The notes below the pieces were generated by a model that worked only from the letters and a program-made list of their open reading frames with translations, had not been told where the DNA came from and did not search any database. Positions 19,095 to 27,014 of a stretch of DNA of 64,000 nucleotides are shown in pieces. Every line of letters begins with the position of its first letter. Within the stretch, counting starts at the first letter, position 1. Position numbers and translations under genes: made by a program. The DNA lies in assembly GCF_001542775.1 (NCBI RefSeq), contig NZ_CP014145.1, forward strand, positions 3,534,001 through 3,598,000, given 5' to 3'. Origin of the DNA: Microterricola viridarii (GTDB lineage Bacteria; Actinomycetota; Actinomycetes; Actinomycetales; Microbacteriaceae).

Positions 19095-19747
19095 GGCTGC
19101 TCCCTGTCCAGGGCGTTGTCTTCGAAGTCACCCGTCGCGGCCAGCTCCTGTGCGAGCGCATCGGCATCGATGACGCTCTGCGCGGCGGTGCCGCACACCA
19201 CCAGAACCGCAAGCCCCCGGCTGGCCAGCTTCTGTGCGATCTGCCACCAGGCCAGCGGGTCGCCGCCGTGCCGGTCCGGCGCCGTCAGCACCAGTCCCTG
19301 CACGCCCTTCCGCAGCACGGCGAGCTCGGTCAGCACATGGATGCGCACGCGAGGCGGCACGTCGGCGATCGCGTGCTTGCCCCACTCGCTGGCCTGCAGC
19401 GTGGCCAGCATCCGCGAGGTGGCCAGCGGGTGGGAGGGCCGCCCGGCGAACATGAGCTCCTCCGCGACAACGGCCGAGAGCGGCACCTCGCCGACGGGGT
19501 CGTTCACCTCGGGGGCGTCGATGACGGCGACCCGGCGCCTGAGCAGGGCGTTGTCGACGGCGCCGTCGATGCGCACGGCACCGGCATCCGGGCGCATGCG
19601 GCCGCTCGCGATGAGCGCCAACACGGCGGGGCGGCGTTCGGTCTCGGCAGCGACCAGCGTGGCCGAGCCTGTGCGGTAGCGGGCGCTCAGCGGGGGGAGC
19701 GCTGCGCCATCGCGCCCCTTGCTGGCCTCTTCGAGCGTGACGAGCAT
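19091..19747 (-). CDS. Degenerate ABC-ATPase-like protein partnered with YhgE
   Basis: A 218-residue protein that lines up by eye with the ATPase-like protein encoded divergently at 19899: GSATLVAAETERRPAVLAL here corresponds to GLTIITGEAGSGRTSLLLTL there, followed in both by GRM[RK]P. The Walker A loop is therefore replaced by AETERRPAV and has lost its glycines and lysine. The Walker B region reads LVLTAPDR without the catalytic Glu, and no LSGGQ is visible. It is probably a non-hydrolysing regulatory or structural partner of the downstream YhgE protein. The ATG has a GAGGAGG 5 bases upstream. It is first in a two-gene unit, divergent from a second such unit. Confidence 0.7.
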   Translation of the reverse strand: MLVTLEEASKGRDGAALPPLSARYRTGSATLVAAETERRPAVLALIASGRMRPDAGAVRIDGAVDNALLRRRVAVIDAPEVNDPVGEVPLSAVVAEELMFAGRPSHPLATSRMLATLQASEWGKHAIADVPPRVRIHVLTELAVLRKGVQGLVLTAPDRHGGDPLAWWQIAQKLASRGLAVLVVCGTAAQSVIDADALAQELAATGDFEDNALDREQP

Positions 19748-19843
19748 GTGGCCTCCTCGGTGGCCTCAATCCTAGGCAGCGGGTTTCGTGCTGCACAGGG
19801 CACTGAGGCACGGCGTTTGCGTGAATCGCCCGCACGTGCTTAA

Positions 19844-19857
19844 ACTGACTAGTCAGT
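19844..19857. promoter_or_regulatory. Probable TetR operator between the two divergent YhgE units
   Basis: ACTGACTAGTCAGT is a perfect 14-base palindrome in the 151-base gap between the two divergent ATPase-like genes. Palindromes of this size and type are usual TetR operators, and a TetR gene ends the rightward unit. A single site here could control both directions. Confidence 0.75.
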
Positions 19858-19898
19858 ACAAAAACTCTCTGGCACCACGAACAATCGGAAGGATCGAC

Positions 19899-20699
19899 GT
19901 GCAGTCGATAGTGCGGGCGAAAGAACTCGCCCTCAACGGGGGCCGCGGCCGGGTCTACGGACCGTTCAGCGGCGAGATCGCAGACGGACTCACCATCATC
20001 ACCGGCGAGGCCGGCAGTGGGCGCACCAGCCTGCTGCTCACCCTCGCCGGGCGCATGAAGCCGAGCACCGGCAGTCTCACCGTGCTCGGGCACGAGCTGC
20101 CCCGCAAGGCCCGCGCCGTGCAGAAGGCCACGGCCATCGCCGGCTTCCACGACATCGACGCTCTCGAGGAGTCGGTCACGATCGGCGCCGCCATCCGCGA
20201 GCGCCAGGCGTGGCTCTCGCCCTGGTGGCGCAACATTCCCCGGGCGGATGACGCCACCGTGCGCCGCGTCTGCCTGCCCGTATTCGGCGCTCCTGGGCAG
20301 CCCGGCGCCACCCCGATCCCCACGGCGGACTCCCTCGTCTGGGACCTCGACGAGACCCAGACCGCACTGCTGCGCGTCTCCCTCGCACTGATGTCCGGCC
20401 CGCGCATCCTGTTCTTCGACCAGGTCGAGCAGCTGCAGTCGCCCGCCGCCCGCGCCGCCCTCTGGGCGCGCCTGGACGCGCTCAGCCGCGACTCGTTCGA
20501 GCGGGGAACGGCCGGCCGGCCGGCGACCGCCGTCGTGGCATCCGTCGCCGCACCGGACGACGCGATCTGGCACGAGCTGGGGATCGCGCCCCGGGTGCTC
20601 CGCCTGGCCGCGAACGCCCCCGCCGGCCCTCGCGCCGCCCAGACCGCACCGACCGCCGACGTCGACGGCCTCGCTGAACTCACGAAGGAGCTCGCCTGA
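19899..20699 (+). CDS. ABC-ATPase-like protein with altered Walker motifs, partnered with YhgE
   Basis: A 266-residue ATP-binding-cassette-like protein starting at GTG 19899, which has GGAAGGA 5 to 6 bases upstream. Walker A reads GEAGSGRTS, with arginine in place of the invariant lysine. The signature region reads DETQTALLRVSLALMSG instead of LSGGQ, and Walker B reads ILFFDQVEQ with Gln in place of the catalytic Glu. All three catalytic motifs are therefore non-canonical, so slow or no ATP hydrolysis is likely. Its TGA overlaps the ATG of the YhgE gene that follows. The closest similarity in the window is to the divergent protein at 19091-19747. Confidence 0.75.
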   Translation: MQSIVRAKELALNGGRGRVYGPFSGEIADGLTIITGEAGSGRTSLLLTLAGRMKPSTGSLTVLGHELPRKARAVQKATAIAGFHDIDALEESVTIGAAIRERQAWLSPWWRNIPRADDATVRRVCLPVFGAPGQPGATPIPTADSLVWDLDETQTALLRVSLALMSGPRILFFDQVEQLQSPAARAALWARLDALSRDSFERGTAGRPATAVVASVAAPDDAIWHELGIAPRVLRLAANAPAGPRAAQTAPTADVDGLAELTKELA

Positions 20700-22789
20700 T
20701 GCTCGCCGTTCTCTCACCCGGCACCGAACTGAAGCGCTTCCGCAAGGGAGTGATGCCGAAGATCGCCGTCGCCGTGCTGCTGTTCATCCCGCTGATCTAC
20801 GGCGCCCTCTACCTCTGGGCCTTCTGGGCCCCCACCGACGAGTTGAAGAACCTGCCGGTCGCCCTCGTCAACGAGGACACCGGCGCCGTGAAGGACGGTG
20901 AGAAGATCACCGCCGGCAACGACGTCGTCGACAACCTGCTCGACGGCGGCGACCTCGGCTGGCAGGTGACGGATGCCGCAGACGCCCACAGCGGCGTCGC
21001 CGACGGTGACTACTACTTCTCGGTCACCATCCCGGCCGACTTCTCGACCAACGCCATCTCGGTCGGCACAGACACCCCAACGCCGGCCATCGTGGCCGTC
21101 GACTACAACGACGCCAACAGCTTCCTCGCCTCGACGCTCGGCACCTCGGCGATGGCGCAGCTGCGCTCGGCCGTGTCGGCAGAGATCGGAGAGCAGGCAG
21201 CCAACGTGCTGCTGGTCGGCCTGAACGACGCCGGTGACGGCATCCGCAGCGCCGCCGACGGAGCCACCACGCTGGCCGACGGCCTGACCACCGCGCGTGA
21301 CGGCGCGGGCACGCTGATCGTCGGGCTCGGCTCGCTCGCCGACGGCGCGGTGTCGCTGGACGCCGGCGCCGGCCGTCTCTCTGACGGGGCCGCGAGCCTC
21401 TCCGGCGGCCTGGCCACGCTCAACAGCGGGGCCGGAACCCTGGCCGCGAAGTCCGGCGACCTCGTCGCCGGCGCCAACAGCCTCTCCGGCGGCATGCAGG
21501 CGGCGGCCGACGGAGCGGCAACACTCTCTGACAAGTCGCAGCAGCTCACCGCGGGCGCCGAGACCATCGCCGGTGGCACGGCGGCACTCGCCGCGGGCGC
21601 CGGACAGGTCTCCGGCGGCATCGACCAGCTCGTCGCCGCCATGCAGGCCGCCCCGGCCGGCACCCCGGCCACCGCATTCCTGCCCAGCCTGCAGAAGCTG
21701 CAGGCCGGTGCGGCCGAGCTCGGCACACAGAGCGCCGGCGCCGCAACTCAGGTGCAGGGCTACGCCGGGCTGAGCGCGCAGTTCACCGCCGGTGTCGGCG
21801 AGCTCTCCAGCAAGCTGAGCGCCGGAGCCCCCGGCGCCGCCCAGCTCGCCGACGGTGCAGCACAGCTCTCGGCCGGGGCGCAGCAGTTGGCCGACGGTGT
21901 CTCCACCGCGGCATCCGGTGCCGCCACCCTCGCCGACGGCGCAGCCACACTGAGCGCCGGAACCGGCACCCTGGTCGACGGCAGCGGACAGCTCGTCGAG
22001 GGCGGCACCGCACTCGAGGAGGGCGCGGGCAAGCTCGCCGACGGCAGCCAGGAGCTGGCACAGAAGCTCGGCGAGGGCGGCGACGCCATCCCCGCGATGA
22101 CCTCGACCGATGTCGATGCGAAGGCCACCGTTCTCTCCGACCCCGTCGCTCTCGACGAGAGCTGGCAGAACAAGTCGGAGGGCTTCGGCGAGGGATTCGC
22201 CCCGTTCTTCATCGCCCTGGCCACCTTCGTCGGCGCGCTCATCACCTGGTTGATCCTGCGGGCGCTGCCCGCCCGTGCCCTCGCGGCCGGAGCCAGCGGC
22301 ATCCGCGCCGTCATGACGGGCTTCCTGCCCGCCGTGGCGATCGGTGCCGGCCAGGTCGTGATCATGGTGCTGGTGCTCGTCTACGGCATCGGGCTGCAGC
22401 CGCAGTACTGGTTGGCCACCTCGGCATTCATGTTCCTGGTCACGCTCGCCTTCCTCGCGCTGCAGCAGATGTTCATCATCCTGCTCGGCACGGCGGCCGG
22501 CCGCGTGGTGAGCTTGGTGCTGCTCATGCTGATGCTCACCTCTTCTGGCGGCACCTACCCGGTCGAGACGACACCGGCGTTCTTCCAGGCGCTGCACCCG
22601 TGGATGCCGGCCTCCTATGTGGTCAGCGGGCTGCGCGAGCTGATCACCGGCGGTGTGGACTCTAGACTGTGGATTTCGGTGCTCGTGCTTGCCGGCACGC
22701 TCGTCGGCTCGCTGGCGATCAGCGCCTGGAGCGCCGGGAAGCAGCGGATGTGGACGGTTGCCCGTCTGCACCCCGAGCTCTCGATCTAG
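20699..22789 (+). CDS. YhgE/Pip domain-containing membrane protein (ABC-2-like)
   Basis: A 696-residue paralogue of the protein at 17199-19094. It has the same N-terminal pattern (LLFIPLIYGALYLWAF, then NLPVALVNEDTGAV), a long extracytoplasmic stretch of heptads such as LADGAVSLDAGAGRLSDGAA (about residues 180-460) likely to form a coiled or helical rod, and a C-terminal membrane domain of about five segments with the conserved SSGGTYPVETTPAFFQALHPW. It is translationally coupled to the ATPase-like gene upstream and is followed after 33 bases by a TetR gene, so it is probably induced by the TetR ligand. Substrate unknown; export of lipids, toxins or small peptides are possibilities. Confidence 0.9.
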   Translation: MLAVLSPGTELKRFRKGVMPKIAVAVLLFIPLIYGALYLWAFWAPTDELKNLPVALVNEDTGAVKDGEKITAGNDVVDNLLDGGDLGWQVTDAADAHSGVADGDYYFSVTIPADFSTNAISVGTDTPTPAIVAVDYNDANSFLASTLGTSAMAQLRSAVSAEIGEQAANVLLVGLNDAGDGIRSAADGATTLADGLTTARDGAGTLIVGLGSLADGAVSLDAGAGRLSDGAASLSGGLATLNSGAGTLAAKSGDLVAGANSLSGGMQAAADGAATLSDKSQQLTAGAETIAGGTAALAAGAGQVSGGIDQLVAAMQAAPAGTPATAFLPSLQKLQAGAAELGTQSAGAATQVQGYAGLSAQFTAGVGELSSKLSAGAPGAAQLADGAAQLSAGAQQLADGVSTAASGAATLADGAATLSAGTGTLVDGSGQLVEGGTALEEGAGKLADGSQELAQKLGEGGDAIPAMTSTDVDAKATVLSDPVALDESWQNKSEGFGEGFAPFFIALATFVGALITWLILRALPARALAAGASGIRAVMTGFLPAVAIGAGQVVIMVLVLVYGIGLQPQYWLATSAFMFLVTLAFLALQQMFIILLGTAAGRVVSLVLLMLMLTSSGGTYPVETTPAFFQALHPWMPASYVVSGLRELITGGVDSRLWISVLVLAGTLVGSLAISAWSAGKQRMWTVARLHPELSI

Positions 22790-22822
22790 CCCGACCCCCA
22801 GTTACAGAACGGTTGATGCCCC

Positions 22823-23419
22823 ATGGTTCGCTCCAGCGGAACGAAACGCGCCATTCTCGACGCGGCCCTCGAGCTGGCGGCGACCAGGGGCATCACCGGC
22901 ACCACGATGGATGACGTCGCCGAACGCGCCGGCGTGGCCAAGGGCAGCCTGTACTACAACTTCAGCTCGAAGGATCAGCTGTTCGAGGCGCTGCTCGAAG
23001 AGGGCGTCGGCGCGCTCGCCGAGAACCTGCGGGCGGCCCGCGGCACACTCGTCGGCTGGGAGGCCATCGAGGCGCTCGTGGGCGCCCTGCTCGACCGGAT
23101 CGCCGCGAACGCCGCGCTGGCCAAGCTGATGGCGAGCGAGATCTTCCGCACCGATCGGGCTTGGCAGAAGACGCTGTTCGCGCTGCGGCACGAGGCGCTT
23201 GCCGTCTTCGCCGAGGCCATCGAGGAGGCCGGCGCCGGCGCGGTGGCCCCGGATGCCGCTGCCCCGGCATCCGGGACCAGCACGATCATGGCCGCCAGTG
23301 TGTTCGGCGCCGTGCTGATGTCGGGCCTGGAATGGCTCGTGTTCGAGCCGGAGCGCAGCCGCGACGAGGTCGCCGCGGCGATCCTCGCCTCGCTGAGCGG
23401 TGCATTCGCCCCACGCTGA
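22823..23419 (+). CDS. TetR/AcrR family transcriptional repressor
   Basis: A 198-residue regulator. The N-terminal helix-turn-helix is clear: KRAILDAALELAATRGITGT, then MDDVAERAGVAKGSLYYNFSSKDQLFEALL, the standard TetR DNA-binding segment. The C-terminal ligand domain is not assignable. It is the last gene of the rightward YhgE unit and the likely binder of the palindrome at 19844-19857. That would make the whole 17199-23419 block one regulon with self-control. Confidence 0.92.
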   Translation: MVRSSGTKRAILDAALELAATRGITGTTMDDVAERAGVAKGSLYYNFSSKDQLFEALLEEGVGALAENLRAARGTLVGWEAIEALVGALLDRIAANAALAKLMASEIFRTDRAWQKTLFALRHEALAVFAEAIEEAGAGAVAPDAAAPASGTSTIMAASVFGAVLMSGLEWLVFEPERSRDEVAAAILASLSGAFAPR

Positions 23420-23426
23420 GCCCCTT

Positions 23427-23508
23427 CCCGCTGGTTGAGTCCCGCCCCGCTGGTTGAGCCCCGTCCCGCTGGTTGAGCCCCGTCCCGCTGGTTGAGCCTG
23501 TCGAAACC
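23427..23508. repeat. REP-like tandem repeat, four units of 19 bases, ending in a full TTGAGCCTGTCGAAA core
   Basis: CCCGCTGGTTGAG recurs at 23427, 23446, 23465 and 23484, exactly 19 bases apart. The last unit continues into CCTGTCGAAACC, the core seen again at 35035-35112 and near 40860. The surrounding 230-base gap (23420-23649) holds no gene. Confidence 0.8.
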
Positions 23509-23649
23509 CCGGGCCAGCGTCACACGGCGACTTATGCGCCGCGGCTCTCACAATCTGGCCTTCTCGGCCGATAGTCCTTCGATGGCGCCCAGTCCGCACG
23601 CACGGTCGCGCGCAGGCTTGATTCGGCGTCGGCTCATTGGGGGGCTCAC

Positions 23650-26600
23650 ATGCCGCGGCATTCTTCTGTTCGCACGCCGAAACACGCACTGCTCCTGGGG
23701 CTCGCCGTCTCGGTCTGCGTGAGTCTCGCCGCCTGTGCCGGGCTAGCCGCGCCGCAGCAGGGCACCGTGGAAGCGGAGTCTTCCTCGACGCGTTCCGCAA
23801 GTGCGGCGCCGCAGCAAACGGCCGCGCAGAAGCACGACAGTGCGAAGCCGGTTCCGTCGGCCGGCAACCCGCAGAAGCCCGCGACCGGTGGCACTGAGCG
23901 ACCCGTTTCCGGGTTGGCCGCGCCGAAGCCCCGGCCGACCGGGAAACCGGACAAGACGCCGAAACCCCAGCCGACCGCCACGGCCAGCCCGGCGCCGCTG
24001 CCGGAGCCGTCGGCAACGCCGGCTCCAGAACCGTCCGCGAAGCCAGAGCCCCAACCGAGCCCGGAGCCGTCTACGAAGCCGGAGCCCGAACCGAGCCCCG
24101 AACCGTCCGCGGCTCCGGACCCCGCGCCGCTGCCGGAACCAGACCCGAAACCGTCCGCGACGCCGGAGCCGAGCCCGAAACCGTCCGCGACGCCGGAGCC
24201 GAGCCCGACGCCGACTCCCACGCCGCCCGCCCAGCCGAAGCCGCCCAAGCCGGCCGCCCCCGCACTCAACGCCCTCGGCTTCCATGACACGACCGCCACC
24301 GGTGCGGAGCGCGCACTGCGCAACGACCTCACAGGTGCGCTGGCCGGGCAGGTGGAGTTCGCGCAGACCCACACGATCGACCCCCGGGGCAACACCGTCA
24401 GGTCGATGCCGACACTGGTCGCCGAGCGTTCAGCCTTGCTGCTGTTCTCGCCGCTCACCGCACTCCCGGCGGGTGACACCGTGCGTGTGACGGCCAGTGT
24501 GGCCGGCGTCCAGCTCGGTGAGCTGCCGATGGCCGAGCCCACCCTCATCCCGCGCGCCGACATGGCCGCCCAGAACGGCCGCGAGGATGTCGTCTACACG
24601 CTCAAGGCGTTCACCGTCGAGCTGCCCTGGAACTGGATGAAACCCGGCCTCGAGCTCCGCTTCAGCGCGGGCAGGGAGGACGGCGCCGATGCGACCGCAC
24701 CCGCGCGCGGCCTGCTCGCGGCGGACCAGATCGAGTTCGCCGCGCCGACGGAGATTGTGATCAGCTCCATCGAGCTCGGCATGCTCACCGACTACCCGTC
24801 GTCGAACGACCACTACATGTTCAACGAGCCAGAGAAGGCCGCGGCCGACTACTTCCAGACGATCCCCGTCGCGAAGCTGCACCTCGCCGTCTACGAGCCG
24901 GTGCGGCTCGACAAGGTGATCGTCGCATCCGGCAAGATCTACGAGGCCCCGGGCGCCAGCGACTCCACCAACGCCGGCGCGTACGACGGTGACATGCGTG
25001 AGAACGTTGGCAAGGCGCAGGTGAGCACCGGCATCAACCTGGCGAACTTCGGCATTACGAGTTCGCTGATGAACCAGTCGCAGCCGAGCACCTTCAACGA
25101 ACGGATCATCCACCACGCCTGCGGCCTGTACAAGAGCGTCGACGCCGACCCGCGCACCGAATGCCACGGCCTGAGCGGCGGCAACGGCATGGCCACCCTG
25201 TTCAGCTCGGCCGGCAATGAGCTGAGCCACGAACTCGGGCACTCCTACGGCCTCGGCCACTACCCGGGCTGGAACGCAGCGGCCGCAGGCGACGCGAAGG
25301 TCCTGAACGCCGTGCACCACAGCGAGAGCGGCTGGGGCTACATCGCCTACCGCGACAGGATGCGCTCCAACCTTGTGGCGAACCGGGCCTTCTCTCCGGC
25401 CGGCACCGAGGCGAACGGCGCCTACCTCACGCAGAACTACGCCGGCCAGTACAACTACCACCGCGACGCCATGTCGGGTGGAGAGAACAGCAGCACGCTG
25501 AGCCGGTACACCCTGCACACCGGCTACAGTGCGAACGTCATCCAGAAGGCGCTCGTCAAGCCGGTGCCAGACACGGCGTTCCCCAGCGGCTATCGCAGCT
25601 GGAACGCCCGAACCGGCACCGCCGTCGACGCGAAGGCAGCCGACCCGAAGTTCACCGCGGCCAAACCGGCCGAGGTCGGGGTCCCGGTCTTCACGCTGCT
25701 GGGCGGCTACAACCCGCAGAATCCCGCGCAGACCGTGCTCTACCCCGCCTTCCGCAGCAACTACGGCAACGTCTTCGCGCTGCCGCAGAGCGATCCGACG
25801 TCGACCGATGCCGCGCGGAGCTGCTGGATGAGCGTGAGCTACCAGGACGGCCGCGTCGAGCACACCACACTCGACGCGCGGGACGGCATCAAGCAGTTCA
25901 ACATCAACGTGGCGGATGCCGCCAAGCCCACCGGCGCCGAGCTCTTCTGCCGCGCAGCCGGGGTCACCACCCAGCTCGGCAACAGCATCAGCATCGCCAC
26001 CGACCTGCCGCCGATGCGCCCAGCTGTGACCATCGGCGGCGACGCCGGCTACGAGGCGCTGCGCGCCGTGGAGGTCGCCGAGCTCGACACCGCACTGCTC
26101 GGCATCGCGAACACGGCCGTGCCCGTTCTCAGCAGCGACATGCGCCTGGCGTACGACAGCTGGAAGGACGACCTGAGCGGTCTGAGCCCCGCCGCCCGCG
26201 CCGTGCTGGAGCGCTGGAGTGCCTCCGTCGCTGCGGGGCAGGCCGTCGACGACTTCGTGGCGGCGCACCGTGATGCGCTGGGCGCCGGCGACGCGGCAGT
26301 CACCGCCGAACTCGCCGCGCTGCTCGCCGCGAACGGGCTGAGCGAAGGCGGCCGCGTCGCCCTGCCGCGCGGCGGCAACGTGACCGTCGACAACGGGCTG
26401 TGCCTCACCCTCGACGGTGGCACGCTGCGGGTGAGCGTCGATGCGCTGAAGAGCGCCTGTTCCGATGCGCCGACACAGCGCTGGGTGCTTGATGCCCGCG
26501 GAGCCATCCACAGTGAGGCGCGGCCCGACCTCTGCGTCGAGGCCGGCACCCCGGTGCGGATGACCGCCTGCTCGCCGACGAACGCCGCGCAGGTCTGGGC

Positions 26601-26805
26601 GCAGGAGTCCGACGGCCACCTGAAGAGCGCGACGTCGTCTTACCTCGACCTCAACCGCTCAACGCGCCAGCCCGGCATGTGGGGCCGCACCGGCGGCAGC
26701 AACCAGATCTGGAAGGGGCTCGCGCAGAGCGCCAACCCGGTGCTGCTCACCGTGAGCCCCGCGACCCTGCTGGTGCTCGCCGGCTTAAACCTCGACGCAG
26801 CCTGA
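23650..26805 (+). CDS. M66-like (StcE/dictomallein-type) zinc metalloprotease lipoprotein with ricin-type lectin domain
   Basis: A 1,051-residue secreted protein. The N-terminus has a signal peptide ending in a lipobox (SLAAC), so it is probably lipid-anchored. A Pro/Glu/Lys/Ser-rich linker (about residues 95-200) spaces it from the surface. The catalytic motif is NELSHELGHSYGLGHYPG with zinc ligands H527, H531 and H537 and catalytic E528, a long HExxHxxGxxH. This and the flanking sequence resemble the M66 family, which cleaves glycoproteins such as mucins. The last 120 residues (about 912-1027) are a ricin-B/beta-trefoil-like segment with the LCLTLDGG and QRWVLDARG pattern, probably carbohydrate-binding. 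The ATG at 23650 follows a GGGGGG. It is monocistronic. The fold call is good; the substrate is inferred. Confidence 0.8.
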   Translation: MPRHSSVRTPKHALLLGLAVSVCVSLAACAGLAAPQQGTVEAESSSTRSASAAPQQTAAQKHDSAKPVPSAGNPQKPATGGTERPVSGLAAPKPRPTGKPDKTPKPQPTATASPAPLPEPSATPAPEPSAKPEPQPSPEPSTKPEPEPSPEPSAAPDPAPLPEPDPKPSATPEPSPKPSATPEPSPTPTPTPPAQPKPPKPAAPALNALGFHDTTATGAERALRNDLTGALAGQVEFAQTHTIDPRGNTVRSMPTLVAERSALLLFSPLTALPAGDTVRVTASVAGVQLGELPMAEPTLIPRADMAAQNGREDVVYTLKAFTVELPWNWMKPGLELRFSAGREDGADATAPARGLLAADQIEFAAPTEIVISSIELGMLTDYPSSNDHYMFNEPEKAAADYFQTIPVAKLHLAVYEPVRLDKVIVASGKIYEAPGASDSTNAGAYDGDMRENVGKAQVSTGINLANFGITSSLMNQSQPSTFNERIIHHACGLYKSVDADPRTECHGLSGGNGMATLFSSAGNELSHELGHSYGLGHYPGWNAAAAGDAKVLNAVHHSESGWGYIAYRDRMRSNLVANRAFSPAGTEANGAYLTQNYAGQYNYHRDAMSGGENSSTLSRYTLHTGYSANVIQKALVKPVPDTAFPSGYRSWNARTGTAVDAKAADPKFTAAKPAEVGVPVFTLLGGYNPQNPAQTVLYPAFRSNYGNVFALPQSDPTSTDAARSCWMSVSYQDGRVEHTTLDARDGIKQFNINVADAAKPTGAELFCRAAGVTTQLGNSISIATDLPPMRPAVTIGGDAGYEALRAVEVAELDTALLGIANTAVPVLSSDMRLAYDSWKDDLSGLSPAARAVLERWSASVAAGQAVDDFVAAHRDALGAGDAAVTAELAALLAANGLSEGGRVALPRGGNVTVDNGLCLTLDGGTLRVSVDALKSACSDAPTQRWVLDARGAIHSEARPDLCVEAGTPVRMTACSPTNAAQVWAQESDGHLKSATSSYLDLNRSTRQPGMWGRTGGSNQIWKGLAQSANPVLLTVSPATLLVLAGLNLDAA

Positions 26806-26823
26806 CCCCCCGCCCCCCAAATT

Positions 26824-26888
26824 CCGTTGAGAGCGGTCAAATGGCCGCTTTCCGGGCCTCCAGGTGGCCATTTGACCGCTCTCAACGG
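26824..26888. repeat. 65-base palindromic element, copy 1
   Basis: Perfect 23-base arms (26824-26846 and 26866-26888) surround a 19-base loop. The arm begins CCGTTGAGAGCGGTC. The arms are identical to those at 62074-62138, and copy 1 shares with it a C-rich 5' flank ending in AATT, while the loops differ. It lies just after the metalloprotease gene and may also serve as a terminator. Confidence 0.9.
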
Positions 26889-26892
26889 ACCT

Positions 26893-26936
26893 GGGCGGCG
26901 GGCGGGCGGCGGGCGGGCGGCGGGCGGGCGGCGGGC
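26893..26936 (+). repeat. G-rich tandem repeat, four units of 11 bases
   Basis: GGGCGGCGGGC is repeated four times without interruption and continues into a further G-rich tract to about 26970. It lies about 80 bases upstream of corA. Runs of GGG at short spacing could form a G-quadruplex on the + strand. Confidence 0.8.
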
Positions 26937-27014
26937 CGGGGCGGGATGGCGGCGGGCGGGCGACGCGTAGTCTGGCGGGGAAGCCTCTTGGCCGCCACAA
27001 CGAAAGCAAGCGAG

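Noticed and set aside
19091..20699. Ordinary ABC exporters at the YhgE loci
   Set aside because: All catalytic motifs of the two ATPase-like proteins are altered, so a standard ABC pump assignment is not supported by the sequence.
26679..27014. Longer N-terminus for CorA
   Set aside because: The open frame runs back through the 65-base palindrome and the G-rich repeat. The translated part is Arg/Gly-rich and not CorA-like; ATG 27015 gives the normal length.
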